A stretch of 7,284 bases of DNA from Caldifarciminota bacterium 4484_100 (GCA_002049785.1 MUKB01000121.1:1-7284), one strand, 5' to 3'. Counted from the first letter of the stretch, positions 1-6,593 are shown. Numbers and translations: made by a program. Notes: generated by a model from the sequence alone, not told the origin.

Positions 1-155
1 GTGGCAGCAGGTGATATCACAACAACATTCTTTCCTTCCAGGATATGTGGGATGGTCAGGGTTTGAATTTCGGTAAAAGAGCCGAAGTGTCCAAAGAATG
101 GATGCCAGGTTTTTCGAAGTTTCTTTTTGATTTCCAGAATCTTTTTTTCTGTCAA
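1..155 (-). CDS. DEAD/DEAH-box helicase, BrxHI/Lhr-like (N-terminal 51 codons only)
   Basis: The reading frame continues past the left edge of the window, so only the N-terminus is present. It reads LTEKKILEIKKKLRKTW, then HPFFGHFGSFTEIQTLTIP, then HILEGKNVVVISPAAT. This is the usual opening of an SF2 helicase: an F...T.IQ...IP Q-motif, then an 'I L x G x N V V' strand leading into motif I; the window ends just before the expected GSGKTE. Family knowledge: helicases of this type (Lhr/BrxHI) unwind nucleic acid using ATP, and BrxHI is encoded beside BrxD in BREX types 2 and 6. The start chosen is TTG at 155-153, seven bases after the stop of the upstream ATPase fragment. An in-frame stop lies just upstream; CTG at 176-174 is the only other candidate. 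No clear Shine-Dalgarno precedes it. Helicase identity is fairly sure; the subfamily is inferred from context and the visible motif. Confidence 0.8.
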   Translation of the reverse strand, partial: MTEKKILEIKKKLRKTWHPFFGHFGSFTEIQTLTIPHILEGKNVVVISPAA

Positions 156-162
156 TGTTCTG

Positions 163-1116
163 CTATTTGAAAACAGGCGTCAATCGATGCCAGTCGAATG
201 TAGCAATTGTGAATTTAATGAACTCCCTCAGGTCGCCTGAGGCCCGGGTGTAGGCATTATTGAATATCCGCTCTTTTCTTTCGGGTTGGAGGTTGAAATC
301 TGGATACGCCTTTTTATAGACTGTGTATAGGTTGTTATAGATTAATTCGAATTCTGATTTACTGAACTTACGAAGCGTCATTTTTTGTTCCACGATACGG
401 TTAAGGTCATCTAAGTCATGATAACTGTGAATCGGGGTGGTGGCAAGTATCAGCAGGATATTCGGTTCTCCATAGATGTATGGGGTGGGACGGACACGGT
501 TATGTAGCATTGATCTATCAATTTTTTTTAGCTTTTGATTGTTGAGGGCAGCATAGATCAGTCCGATGAGAAAGCTCTTTCCCCGAAGATAGAGGGTGTT
601 GTTCCAGATATGGGTGATGGTTTCAACCTCATCAAGGATGATTACCAATCCACCCATATTTTTGAGTTTAATCAGATAACTCAAACCGGTAAGGATATAG
701 GAATAGAAGTCCGCTGCGGTGGAGAAGTCATACAGGGCTGGAATCGACTGTCCACCACGCACCCGAAACGGTGCCCGGGCATTTGTTGCATAATCCTTGG
801 TTGATTCACCTTCAATCCACTGCCAGAATACCTCGGTCTGGTTGTCTCCATTGTCAAGGCGGCGCAGGTGTCTGAAGACCGGGCTGAGGAAGCAGTGGTC
901 TTTGATCTGTATTGAACTCAATTCTTTGAGCAGGTCTCGGTATGTATAGACACAGCCATCCTTTATGTAACGCAGATTGTGGACAAGTTCCCGATAGATA
1001 CGCTTGGGGCGATAAAGGGGTGTCTCCTGCGGATTCAATTCACAATATGCGGTAACATAACCATATTTTAATCTGGGCGATTTCATAACCCCGGCAGAAT
1101 GTGAAAAACTCAACAT
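163..1116 (-). pseudogene. BrxD-like ATPase, C-terminal piece of a broken gene (Walker A lost)
   Basis: This frame carries the C-terminal three quarters of a second BrxD-like (DUF2791) ATPase. Real homology starts near residue 19 (GYVTAYCELNP, about position 1062). The first 18 residues are an out-of-frame reading of the upstream half. Visible family signatures are 'ELNPQETPLYRPKRIYRELV' (residues 26-45), a Walker B strand LVIILDE (157-163), and a sensor-1-like strand ending ILATTP. The C-terminal helical part contains TLRKFSKSEFELIYNNLY. No GxxGxGKT loop occurs anywhere in this frame or the preceding one. The intact neighbour at 1355-2605 has its Walker A loop immediately before the matching NNYVTSY segment, so the loop was deleted here, not displaced. 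The stop is seven bases before the helicase start, keeping the operon spacing. If translated alone, the product could not bind ATP in the usual way. A sequencing or assembly error remains possible. Confidence 0.8.
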
Positions 1117-1336
1117 CCTGGTGTGAGACGATGCCCAACCGAAAGGCCTCGATTAACCGCTTTGAGGAGATTTGATTGAGTTTGATATTGGGTATTTCGA
1201 TGGTCTTGAGCCAGCGGGCAGGCAGCCATAAGGTCAGGCCACAATAGAACTCCACCTGCACCTCCTGGCCATCCCATTTTCTATTTTTTATAACCCCTTC
1301 ACCAAAGATCGGGTGGGCGACAATTTTTGCTTTCAT
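1040..1336 (-). pseudogene. BrxD-like ATPase, N-terminal piece (SH3-like domain) of the same broken gene
   Basis: This 98-codon frame is the front half of the ATPase gene that continues at 163-1116. Residues 1-47 (AHPIFGEGVIKN...VEF..GLTLWLPARWLKTI) look like a small SH3/Tudor-like beta-barrel, similar to the tail domains of UvrD-type helicases (DUF3553-like). Residues 57-93 (SSKRLIEAFRLGIVSHQDV, then FFTFCRGYEIAQIKIWL) match the 'EALRLG.VP...V..FT.GR..E......WL' lead-in typical of DUF2791 ATPases. After W92-L93 the frame runs out in five unrelated residues. The family's next segment should hold the P-loop, but the other frame resumes beyond it. The ATG at 1334-1336 lies 18 bases after the stop of the intact BrxD-like gene, with no visible Shine-Dalgarno. 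With the missing stretch restored, the whole gene would encode about 425 residues. It could be translated as a free 98-aa protein, but the last residues argue against selection for that. Confidence 0.75.
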
Positions 1337-1354
1337 AATCGGGTTGTTTAATTT

Positions 1355-2605
1355 TTAATATTCTTCCTTTTCAACCTCTTCACGCTCTTTTTCTGAGAGC
1401 ATTTTCACTGTGGACCTGAGGATCTCCCTTGCAATCTCTTCGGTTATCAGGATTTGCTCCTGTTTTAACCTCTGATAGGCCTCGATTATGCCGACTACAA
1501 ATATCCTTCGGTAGCTGATATCGAGTGTCTGTAATTCCAGTGCGGCTTCAACCAGATTCTTCATTGATGGAATGAAAAGGTCATCTTTTAATCGACAGTC
1601 ATAGGCGATTTCAAAGATGTTCTTCAATTTTTTGCCGAGTCGAGTCAAGAAATCAACAGGTTCAAGTCCCAGCTCTTCAAGGTTGATTTTTACACCCATT
1701 GGATTGATTCTGGTAAAGTTTGACCTGAGCCGTTGTTTTAAGGCCTCATAGACACCGCCGGTTCCTTCAAGAAGAAGATTCTCATCAGGAATTGCATAGA
1801 AGAACATTGCTCCAGGAAGGCGCGAATTTCCGCATTCATCAATGAGTTGCCTCAGATTGTCAAGGGCTCGACGTTTATCCCGGGCTGAAGAGATACTCAT
1901 CCCTCTTTCTGCCTCATCAAAAAGCAAGATCAATCCGGAATAGCCCATTGCGTTGATGAATTGAACCAGACTCCTTAACATCCTGAAGGCATTACTCCTG
2001 TCGATTCTTTCTGATATCCGATATCTGAGCCGCAATTCCTTGGGCACATCCTCACCCTTAAGCCATTGAATTACTTCATAAAAGCCTTCCTCATCTTCGT
2101 TCTTAAGATTCAGTATTGCGGCCTTGATTGCATTGGCGAAACTTGAACTTTCAAGGCGTGATAGTTTCATCAGGATGCCGGTGCTTTTCTTATCGATGTC
2201 TTTCAAAAGAATATCGATGCCGATCTGGTCAGAAAATGGCTGCCCGTTTTCTAAGGGGGGTGCGATATTGAGCACAATCTTTTTGTAGACCAGTTCCAAG
2301 CGGTCAAATGGACATTCGGTTGGGCTCAGTGGTGCATAGCTTGTAACATAGTTGTTCTTCCAGGCGAGATCCCTGAGCATATAAAGAAAATGGGTTTTAC
2401 CACCGCCATAATTTCCCGTTATCATCTTAAATGAAGAGAGATTCAATTTAAGTATATCCCTTAGATATTCCTCTTCAATCACTTTCAGGAAAGGTTCCAG
2501 GCCGACACTGAAATGTTCAATTCCAAACTGGGGCGGGGTACCAGAACTTCCCAGTTGATGGATTATCGCCTTGGCAGTTTTTTTATCCAGCTTCACCGTA
2601 TTCAT
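1355..2605 (-). CDS. BrxD-like P-loop ATPase (DUF2791 / BrxC-BrxD family)
   Basis: This is an intact 416-aa AAA-type ATPase. Walker A is GNYGGGKT (residues 64-71), followed by HFLYMLRDLAW. Walker B is LILLFDE (225-231), followed by AERG. A probable arginine-finger segment, LKQRLRSNF, lies near 289-297. The lead-in 'KAIIHQLGSSGTPPQFGIEHFSVG' fits the segment before the P-loop in DUF2791 proteins. Family knowledge: BrxD is a cytoplasmic ATPase of BREX phage-defence systems types 2 and 6, usually encoded with the helicase BrxHI. Its biochemical role is poorly known. Here it overlaps the 264-aa gene upstream by four bases (ATGA), implying translational coupling, and is followed 18 bases later by its broken paralog. 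No Shine-Dalgarno is visible, which also suggests coupling. No other BREX core gene is in the window, so assignment to BREX itself is unproven. The ATPase call is strong and the BrxD-like family call fairly strong. Confidence 0.85.
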   Translation of the reverse strand: MNTVKLDKKTAKAIIHQLGSSGTPPQFGIEHFSVGLEPFLKVIEEEYLRDILKLNLSSFKMITGNYGGGKTHFLYMLRDLAWKNNYVTSYAPLSPTECPFDRLELVYKKIVLNIAPPLENGQPFSDQIGIDILLKDIDKKSTGILMKLSRLESSSFANAIKAAILNLKNEDEEGFYEVIQWLKGEDVPKELRLRYRISERIDRSNAFRMLRSLVQFINAMGYSGLILLFDEAERGMSISSARDKRRALDNLRQLIDECGNSRLPGAMFFYAIPDENLLLEGTGGVYEALKQRLRSNFTRINPMGVKINLEELGLEPVDFLTRLGKKLKNIFEIAYDCRLKDDLFIPSMKNLVEAALELQTLDISYRRIFVVGIIEAYQRLKQEQILITEEIAREILRSTVKMLSEKEREEVEKEEY

Positions 2606-3396
2606 TTTTCAAATGAGATATATGCATAGTGGGTTCCTTCGCCCTGTTCATTCTCAGGGATCCATAAAAATTGGAGTTTATTAAGGGTGGCATCGAAGGT
2701 CGCTACATACAACCTCATTCCCTGCCGGGTATATCCTCCCCTTTTTAACTGATAGATGAGATAGCCCAGTTTCATTCGGGAGAATTCATTGTAGTTTTCT
2801 CTTTTCGGCTCAATAAAAAATTTTTTCGGTTGATTCAAGAAGACAAATTGTGTCAAAACTTCAGTTAAAAGGGCTCGGTCACCAAACGGTCTTTTCTTTA
2901 ATAGTATCGTCCTTTTGTATGCCTCATAGAGTTTCTGGTATAATTCTCCAAGGTTGGTGCAACTCTTCCTCAGTTCTTCATCAACCTTTTTTATCGTTTC
3001 ATAAATTGTGGTGGTCTGGAGTGGTATCCTTGCTCTTATCTTTTCAATCTCTGGACCAAAAAAGAGGGTAGCAGAGCCGAATTCGAAGTCCAGTTTCAGG
3101 GTAAACAGTCCGATTCGCATTATCGGATACTGACCCCTCAGTGCGACCCCATCTTTTTCCAGGAGAGTTTTCAGCTCCTGCCCGAACCTGAAACGGAATT
3201 CTTCTTTAATCTTCTCTAAATTCTCTTTTTCTGTATTGATGAACCTGTTCAGGGAGCCTTTCAATCCAGGGTCTTCGATTTTGTCTTTTATCTTATTGAT
3301 TTCCGTGAGTTTTTTGTCGAGGGGATAGGCATTCTTCAGGGGTTCCTGCTTCAGTCTATTATAAACCTGGAGAAGCTTTATGAGTTGATTGTTCAA
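2602..3396 (-). CDS. Hypothetical protein, first gene of the BrxD-like/helicase block
   Basis: I do not recognise this 264-aa protein. It is soluble, with no signal peptide or membrane segment. Residues 1-88 are highly charged and mostly helical (KLTEINKIKDKIEDP; NTEKENLEKIKEEFRFRFGQEL). A beta-rich middle follows (YPIMRIGLFTLKLDFEF, then SATLFFGPEIEKI; 90-120), then helices (130-185). The C-terminal beta-rich region ends LYVATFDATLNKLQFLWIP ... YAYISF. No nuclease, methylase or ATPase motif is evident. The start is TTG at 3394-3396, without a good Shine-Dalgarno. No ATG or GTG occurs in the open stretch upstream to the in-frame TAA near 3459, so TTG is the best choice. Its last bases overlap the ATG of the BrxD-like ATPase, so the two are surely co-translated and the product is probably a partner of that ATPase. 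An adaptor or DNA-binding subunit would fit, but that is a guess. Confidence 0.75.
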   Translation of the reverse strand: MNNQLIKLLQVYNRLKQEPLKNAYPLDKKLTEINKIKDKIEDPGLKGSLNRFINTEKENLEKIKEEFRFRFGQELKTLLEKDGVALRGQYPIMRIGLFTLKLDFEFGSATLFFGPEIEKIRARIPLQTTTIYETIKKVDEELRKSCTNLGELYQKLYEAYKRTILLKKRPFGDRALLTEVLTQFVFLNQPKKFFIEPKRENYNEFSRMKLGYLIYQLKRGGYTRQGMRLYVATFDATLNKLQFLWIPENEQGEGTHYAYISFEK

Positions 3397-3524
3397 TTTT
3401 GAAAGTGATTTTAATTGCGACAGGCATCGGTCTGAGATAAAAATCCATAGAATTTCTTTGACTTAATTTGGAAGGGCATCTTATGAGATACAGCGAAGGG
3501 GATTTCAGCGGTTTATGGTAATTA

Positions 3525-4880
3525 TCACCTCTTCTGATTCAGGAACCTTTCAATCTCATATTCTTTTTGTTTTATTAACTTCTCATAGAATTTTATTATA
3601 TTCATACCGGTCTCATCACCGTAGATTTCTTTTTCTGCCTTTAATGCCTTCACCGTCTTCTCAAAGTCACTCTTTTCTTTGAGCAGATTCTTTATTCGGG
3701 AAGTTACATAAGCGATCCTGCTCCTCTGCTTCAGCCTCTTTCTTATGATATATTCAAACAGGACTATCCCGGTAGGGATCAGAAGAACCGCAAGGATGGA
3801 GATGAGTTTAAGATTTACGGGTATATTTGAAGAGAAGAATACTGCAATAATTGTCGCCACGCCGCCGATCGAGCCGAGTACGGTTAAAAGATATTCAAGC
3901 CTTCTTGTCGCAGATGTGAGAAGACGGGACTGTCTGTTTTCGATTATTTTACCAATGTCACCGATTATAAATTCTATTGAATTTATATTCTTATCTATCT
4001 GCTCTTTGTATCTTTGTAATCGGCAGGCTTCATTCAATTTTTCCGGAATATCCAGCGCAGAATAGAGTGATTCTACATACCCGAAACTGGCAATGACTTC
4101 GAGAAAGTTCACCCGCTTTGTTTCCAGAATTTTCTCCTCCCATTCCCATTCTATCGCCCTTTCAGTTCCAATCCCGGTTCTCAAACCGGTAAGGTCTTTC
4201 TTTAAATCATCCATCCATCCTGCTGTGAAACCTGCATATTTTTTATAGAAAGAGAGGACGAGGATAAAGAATAGCAGCTTTTTCTCTATCCTTTCTGTGC
4301 GCAGATAAAATATCCTGCCCTTGTGGACAGATATCCTATCCTGGTCTATTTCAATCTCAGAGCAACCTGCAGGAATTTTTGGCTGTCTTGAGATGATGTA
4401 GGGGAGGTCAAAACCGACAAAGAGCTGTTCCTTCCCAAGAAAAAGGAAGTTGATGCCTGAATTCTTTACCACATCTTCTTTCACCCGTGAAAAGGAGATT
4501 AAATCGCCGGCCTCCTCCAGGGTTTTCAGTTTGAATATTTTCAGAAAGAATTCAATGAGGAATCCGTATAATGAAGTTGTTATAACTTTATCACCTATCT
4601 GGAATTTAAAATTTTTGAGGAAAAGCTTTTCGAGCTCCTCATAACTCTTTTCACTCCAGATATTGAGTTCAACAATTATCAAACTAATACCACTGGAACT
4701 TATATACGCCTCGATTGTAAAATTCCTGTCCAGAAATTTGCCCTGGACAAGCTGGACCTTAAGGGTTAGATGGTTGTGAATTATTTCAAAACTCGATTCA
4801 GGATAGTCTGGACTGATATACTCCTTAAATTTTGAAATATCCACAGGCCCACCGCAGAAAAAAGGCACCACTATCTTCAT
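3525..4880 (-). CDS. Membrane protein with two TM helices and a C-terminal coiled coil, unknown family
   Basis: This is a 451-aa protein that I do not recognise. Residues 1-320 form a soluble domain without signal peptide, beta-rich to about 100 (MKIVVPFFCGGP...), then mixed, with a hydrophobic helix KLLFFILVLSF at 201-211 probably inside the fold. Two adjacent membrane helices follow at about 328-349 (YLLTVLGSIGGVATIIAVFF) and 355-378 (NLKLISILAVLLIPTGIVLF), joined by a four- or five-residue turn. A charged coiled coil (about 385-449, KNLLKEKSDFEKTVKALKAEKE) ends the protein. Both long soluble parts would lie on the same side, probably cytoplasmic. The gene has its own promoter (4888-4915) and ATG at 4878-4880. 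It is separated from the BrxD-like block by 128 bp, so the functional link to that block is uncertain. A cytoplasmic sensor domain plus a helical hairpin would suit a membrane-acting defence effector, but no motif proves this. Confidence 0.8.
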   Translation of the reverse strand: MKIVVPFFCGGPVDISKFKEYISPDYPESSFEIIHNHLTLKVQLVQGKFLDRNFTIEAYISSSGISLIIVELNIWSEKSYEELEKLFLKNFKFQIGDKVITTSLYGFLIEFFLKIFKLKTLEEAGDLISFSRVKEDVVKNSGINFLFLGKEQLFVGFDLPYIISRQPKIPAGCSEIEIDQDRISVHKGRIFYLRTERIEKKLLFFILVLSFYKKYAGFTAGWMDDLKKDLTGLRTGIGTERAIEWEWEEKILETKRVNFLEVIASFGYVESLYSALDIPEKLNEACRLQRYKEQIDKNINSIEFIIGDIGKIIENRQSRLLTSATRRLEYLLTVLGSIGGVATIIAVFFSSNIPVNLKLISILAVLLIPTGIVLFEYIIRKRLKQRSRIAYVTSRIKNLLKEKSDFEKTVKALKAEKEIYGDETGMNIIKFYEKLIKQKEYEIERFLNQKR

Positions 4881-4887
4881 TATAGTT

Positions 4888-4915
4888 ATGATATCTGATA
4901 AATGGGGAATGTCAA
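4888..4915 (-). promoter_or_regulatory. Sigma70-type promoter for the 451-aa gene, near-leaderless
   Basis: On the minus strand a perfect -35 TTGACA (4910-4915) is followed after 16 bases by a -10 TATCAT (4888-4893, 5 of 6 to consensus). The ATG at 4880 lies only seven bases after the -10, so the expected transcript start falls on or next to the start codon. No Shine-Dalgarno is present or possible in such a short leader. This points to a leaderless mRNA. It is the best promoter-like signal that I see in the window. Confidence 0.6.
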
Positions 4916-4964
4916 GTAAAACATTTGGAGTTAATTCTCTACATTCTACATTATTCAGTGAAAA

Positions 4965-5081
4965 TTAATCAGTTCTCAAATATCCATAGCAGGATGTGAT
5001 AATGTAAGGGAACGTTTTAACCATTCTATAACAGCTAATGAATAATAGAATAATGCCTATTACCAGATAAAAAGCTGAAAT
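4965..5081 (-). CDS. Possible small single-TM protein (38 codons) with non-canonical start
   Basis: A strong Shine-Dalgarno AGGAGG (5090-5095, minus strand) lies eight bases before an ATT codon (5079-5081). That codon opens a frame reading SAFYLVIGIILLFISCYRM then VKTFPYIITSCYGYLRTD before a TAA. One clear hydrophobic helix (about residues 4-17) is followed by a basic residue and an aromatic tail. No ATG, GTG or TTG stands at the right distance. The nearby ATG at about 5106 is followed directly by TAA. The frame also stays open upstream through element A, but that part is palindrome sequence and unlikely to be coding. It may be a mini-protein starting at the rare codon ATT, or a gene whose ATG was lost by mutation. 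The remainder of 4881-5115 holds only the promoter described separately. Confidence 0.3.
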   Translation of the reverse strand: MSAFYLVIGIILLFISCYRMVKTFPYIITSCYGYLRTD

Positions 5082-5115
5082 GAGTATTTCCTCCTTTAAT
5101 TTTACATTTATCGTT

Positions 5116-5206
5116 ATGTCGCCTGATGCTCCGGGGATATGTGAAGTTTGCGATAGCAAATTTGGGCTGAGCGAAGCGACCCACATACCCGCTGGTTAGG
5201 CGACAT
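5116..5206 (-). repeat. Structured palindromic element A, attC-like
   Basis: A nine-base perfect terminal inverted repeat (ATGTCGCCT at 5116-5124, AGGCGACAT at 5198-5206) encloses further complementary segments: CGGG/CCCG (5132-5135, 5188-5191) and TATGTG/CACATA (5138-5143, 5182-5187). Inside lies a hairpin TTTGC-gata-GCAAA (5147-5160) and a small GC-gaa-GC hairpin (5171-5177). On the minus strand it begins GCCTAAC, a match to the integron core RYYYAAC. Its far end reads ATCAGGC where GTTRRRY is expected, so that side is degenerate. It sits five bases after the cupin stop and could also terminate transcription. Core phrases are shared with element B at 6594-6682. A mobile palindrome of another kind is the main alternative. 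Confidence 0.6.
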
Positions 5207-5211
5207 TGCTT

Positions 5212-5517
5212 TTAACTTTTCACTACCTGTATACCCATTATTTTGACTCCGTCTTCTGTTTTTACCGATAATGTTGCTGGTTCTGTAATGAGACACTGTC
5301 CTTCTTCAATATTTACTTTCTGTTGATTAACCCTTACCTCTGCCGTTCCTTTAATAACATAAAAGATGACGTAAGAAGACATTTTACAATCCGGTATCTC
5401 TCCACCAGGTGAGAGTTCGATAATCCTTACCTTGAATTCCTTAGCCTCGTAAAAGACATTCTTTCCTCTTTCCTCATAAGGATATACCTTCATTGTTTTA
5501 ACATCAAATACTTGCAT
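5212..5517 (-). CDS. Small single-domain cupin without the usual metal histidines
   Basis: This 101-aa protein has a cupin beta-barrel: SPGGEIPDCKMSSYVIFYV, then IKGTAEVRVNQQKVNIEEG, then QCLITEPATLSVKT (residues 36-87). Cupin motif 1 normally has HxH and a glutamate between the two glycines G39 and G57. Here those places hold C44, M46/S47 and no histidine. Motif 2 also lacks its histidine. Ordinary Fe/Mn binding is therefore unlikely; cysteines C44 and C75 could instead bind a thiophilic metal or metalloid, which is inference. The start ATG (5515-5517) has a perfect Shine-Dalgarno AGGAGG (5524-5529) six bases upstream. The gene overlaps the end of the permease gene by 14 bases, so the products are co-expressed. 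A role as ligand sensor or accessory protein for the permease pair is likely. It is not a transcription factor, as no helix-turn-helix is present. Confidence 0.85.
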   Translation of the reverse strand: MQVFDVKTMKVYPYEERGKNVFYEAKEFKVRIIELSPGGEIPDCKMSSYVIFYVIKGTAEVRVNQQKVNIEEGQCLITEPATLSVKTEDGVKIMGIQVVKS

Positions 5518-6070
5518 TATTTACCTCCTGATTTTGCTTTATTGCTTTTTTAATCAGCCACTCTATAGATATTCCCATTACTACCACAAAAATAATTGTT
5601 AGAACAAGTCTTGTTACCATAAATTTGAACCCAAGGAATTGAAGTTCTATCATTTCCTGTGGAAGTTTTATACATGCCCACGCAGAGAGGAAGGCAATGA
5701 TACATGATATTTTAGCTCCTTTCTTAAGTAAAGCAGAGGCCATTGGGAAAGCTGCATAAAGGGGACCCGTTGGTAATGCACCCATCAATATACCAAGAAA
5801 AACTGCTTTTATTCCAGCAGTTTTGCCCAGATGCTTTACAATCATTTCTTTTGGCACAAACACACTAAAAAGACCCATCAATATCATTACAGCGGGAAGT
5901 ATCAAAATCATTTCTATGAAAAACTTTCGTGATGCTGTGAATACAGGCGTTCGTTTATCAGGGAAGATCGACAATAAAATTATTGCAATAATTAAGGTAG
6001 CTCCAAGAATGATAATATCACGTTTCACTCCGTGCCTTTGTATTTCTTTTTCTTTAGCATAACCTCTCAT
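5504..6070 (-). CDS. Half-size permease, ArsP/DUF318 family (second half)
   Basis: This 188-aa membrane protein has about five helices (near 18-36, 50-72, 85-112, 120-136 and 151-170) after a short basic N-terminus (MRGYAKEKEIQRHGVKRD). The family signature is GALPTGPLYAAFPMASALL (residues 97-115), then KKGAKISCIIAFLSAW and IKLPQE. Family knowledge: predicted permeases PF03773 (ArsP among them) are about 300 aa or more with two related halves, and ArsP exports trivalent organoarsenicals. Here each half is a separate gene. The start ATG (6068-6070) overlaps the stop of the other half by four bases (ATGA), so the subunits are probably made in equal amounts and form a heterodimer. C123 and C132 lie in the fourth helix region and could bind a thiophilic substrate; that is inferred. 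Family call good, substrate unknown. Confidence 0.8.
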   Translation of the reverse strand: MRGYAKEKEIQRHGVKRDIIILGATLIIAIILLSIFPDKRTPVFTASRKFFIEMILILPAVMILMGLFSVFVPKEMIVKHLGKTAGIKAVFLGILMGALPTGPLYAAFPMASALLKKGAKISCIIAFLSAWACIKLPQEMIELQFLGFKFMVTRLVLTIIFVVVMGISIEWLIKKAIKQNQEVNNASI

Positions 6071-6549
6071 AGAATCGCCCCCATGAGAATACCGATGATA
6101 ATAGCAATAAGAAAACTTATTCCGTTTCTCAGTAAAGCCATTTTCATCCCCAATTCTTTTATTTCTAAGGGCAGTGTAACCATACCTATCATTGTCAGGG
6201 TGGTTATAAATACTGCAACTGATGTAATCGAGGCTCCATTTTTAAGTAAAGACGCCGCTAAGGGAAAGGAAACCAGAGAGGGGATATGTAACAATGCTCC
6301 TAATAGTGCCACAATAAGCACTCCACCAAAACCTGCCCGTTCGCCAACGATTTTAGAAATTTGACTCTGGGGGACGAACCCCAGAAGCAGACCTATAAGG
6401 ATTATAATAATAAGAACAGTAGGTAGAATATGAAAGAATGACTTCAATGCCACGATTAATGCTTGTCTTGCTTTCGCCCGACTTTTGATAAATGCAGATA
6501 TTAAACACCCGAAAGCAAAAACATTTATAAATATGACAGTTGTATTCAT
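6067..6549 (-). CDS. Half-size permease, ArsP/DUF318 family (first half)
   Basis: This membrane protein has about five helices (near 3-21, 37-59, 76-98, 107-127 and 138-160). Its signature GALLHIPSLVSFPLAASLL (residues 84-102), followed by KNGASIT and TLPLEIKELG, matches the same segment of the partner permease. The two genes therefore represent the two repeats of a full-length PF03773 permease. I chose the second ATG (6547-6549, 160 aa) because AGGGA lies six bases before it. The first ATG (6553-6555, 162 aa) abuts that site with no spacing. It is the first gene of a three-gene operon with permease and cupin. About 45 AT-rich bases separate it from structured element B, leaving room for only a weak promoter. 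The likely role is efflux of a small solute or metalloid across the inner membrane; the substrate cannot be told from sequence. Confidence 0.78.
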   Translation of the reverse strand: MNTTVIFINVFAFGCLISAFIKSRAKARQALIVALKSFFHILPTVLIIIILIGLLLGFVPQSQISKIVGERAGFGGVLIVALLGALLHIPSLVSFPLAASLLKNGASITSVAVFITTLTMIGMVTLPLEIKELGMKMALLRNGISFLIAIIIGILMGAIL

Positions 6550-6593
6550 AGGCATTCCCTTTTTACATTTAATTTTAAATATTTAGCAACGTC

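Noticed and set aside
535..804. Plus-strand ORF of 89 codons (and similar ones at 2850-3071, 3745-4065, 4450-4644, 5823-6062, 6032-6364, 7049-7273)
   Set aside because: Each lies opposite a minus-strand gene with recognisable motifs or good coding character and has no domain signal of its own.
1040..1116. Programmed ribosomal frameshift joining the two ATPase frames
   Set aside because: A frameshift alone would not restore the Walker A segment, which is absent from all reading frames here. No convincing slippery sequence was seen.
3397..3524. Promoter or terminator in the gap between the 451-aa and 264-aa genes
   Set aside because: No strong hairpin with T-run and no good -35/-10 pair on the minus strand. 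A TTGACT-like motif near 3458 lies on the plus strand, facing the wrong way.
3525..4880. CorA-type magnesium transporter, because of two C-terminal TM helices
   Set aside because: No GMN motif at the end of the first helix, and a long coiled coil follows the second helix, unlike CorA.
5114..5296. 60-codon minus-strand ORF over the cupin end
   Set aside because: It lies in another frame of the cupin gene and of palindrome A. The cupin frame has clear family motifs.
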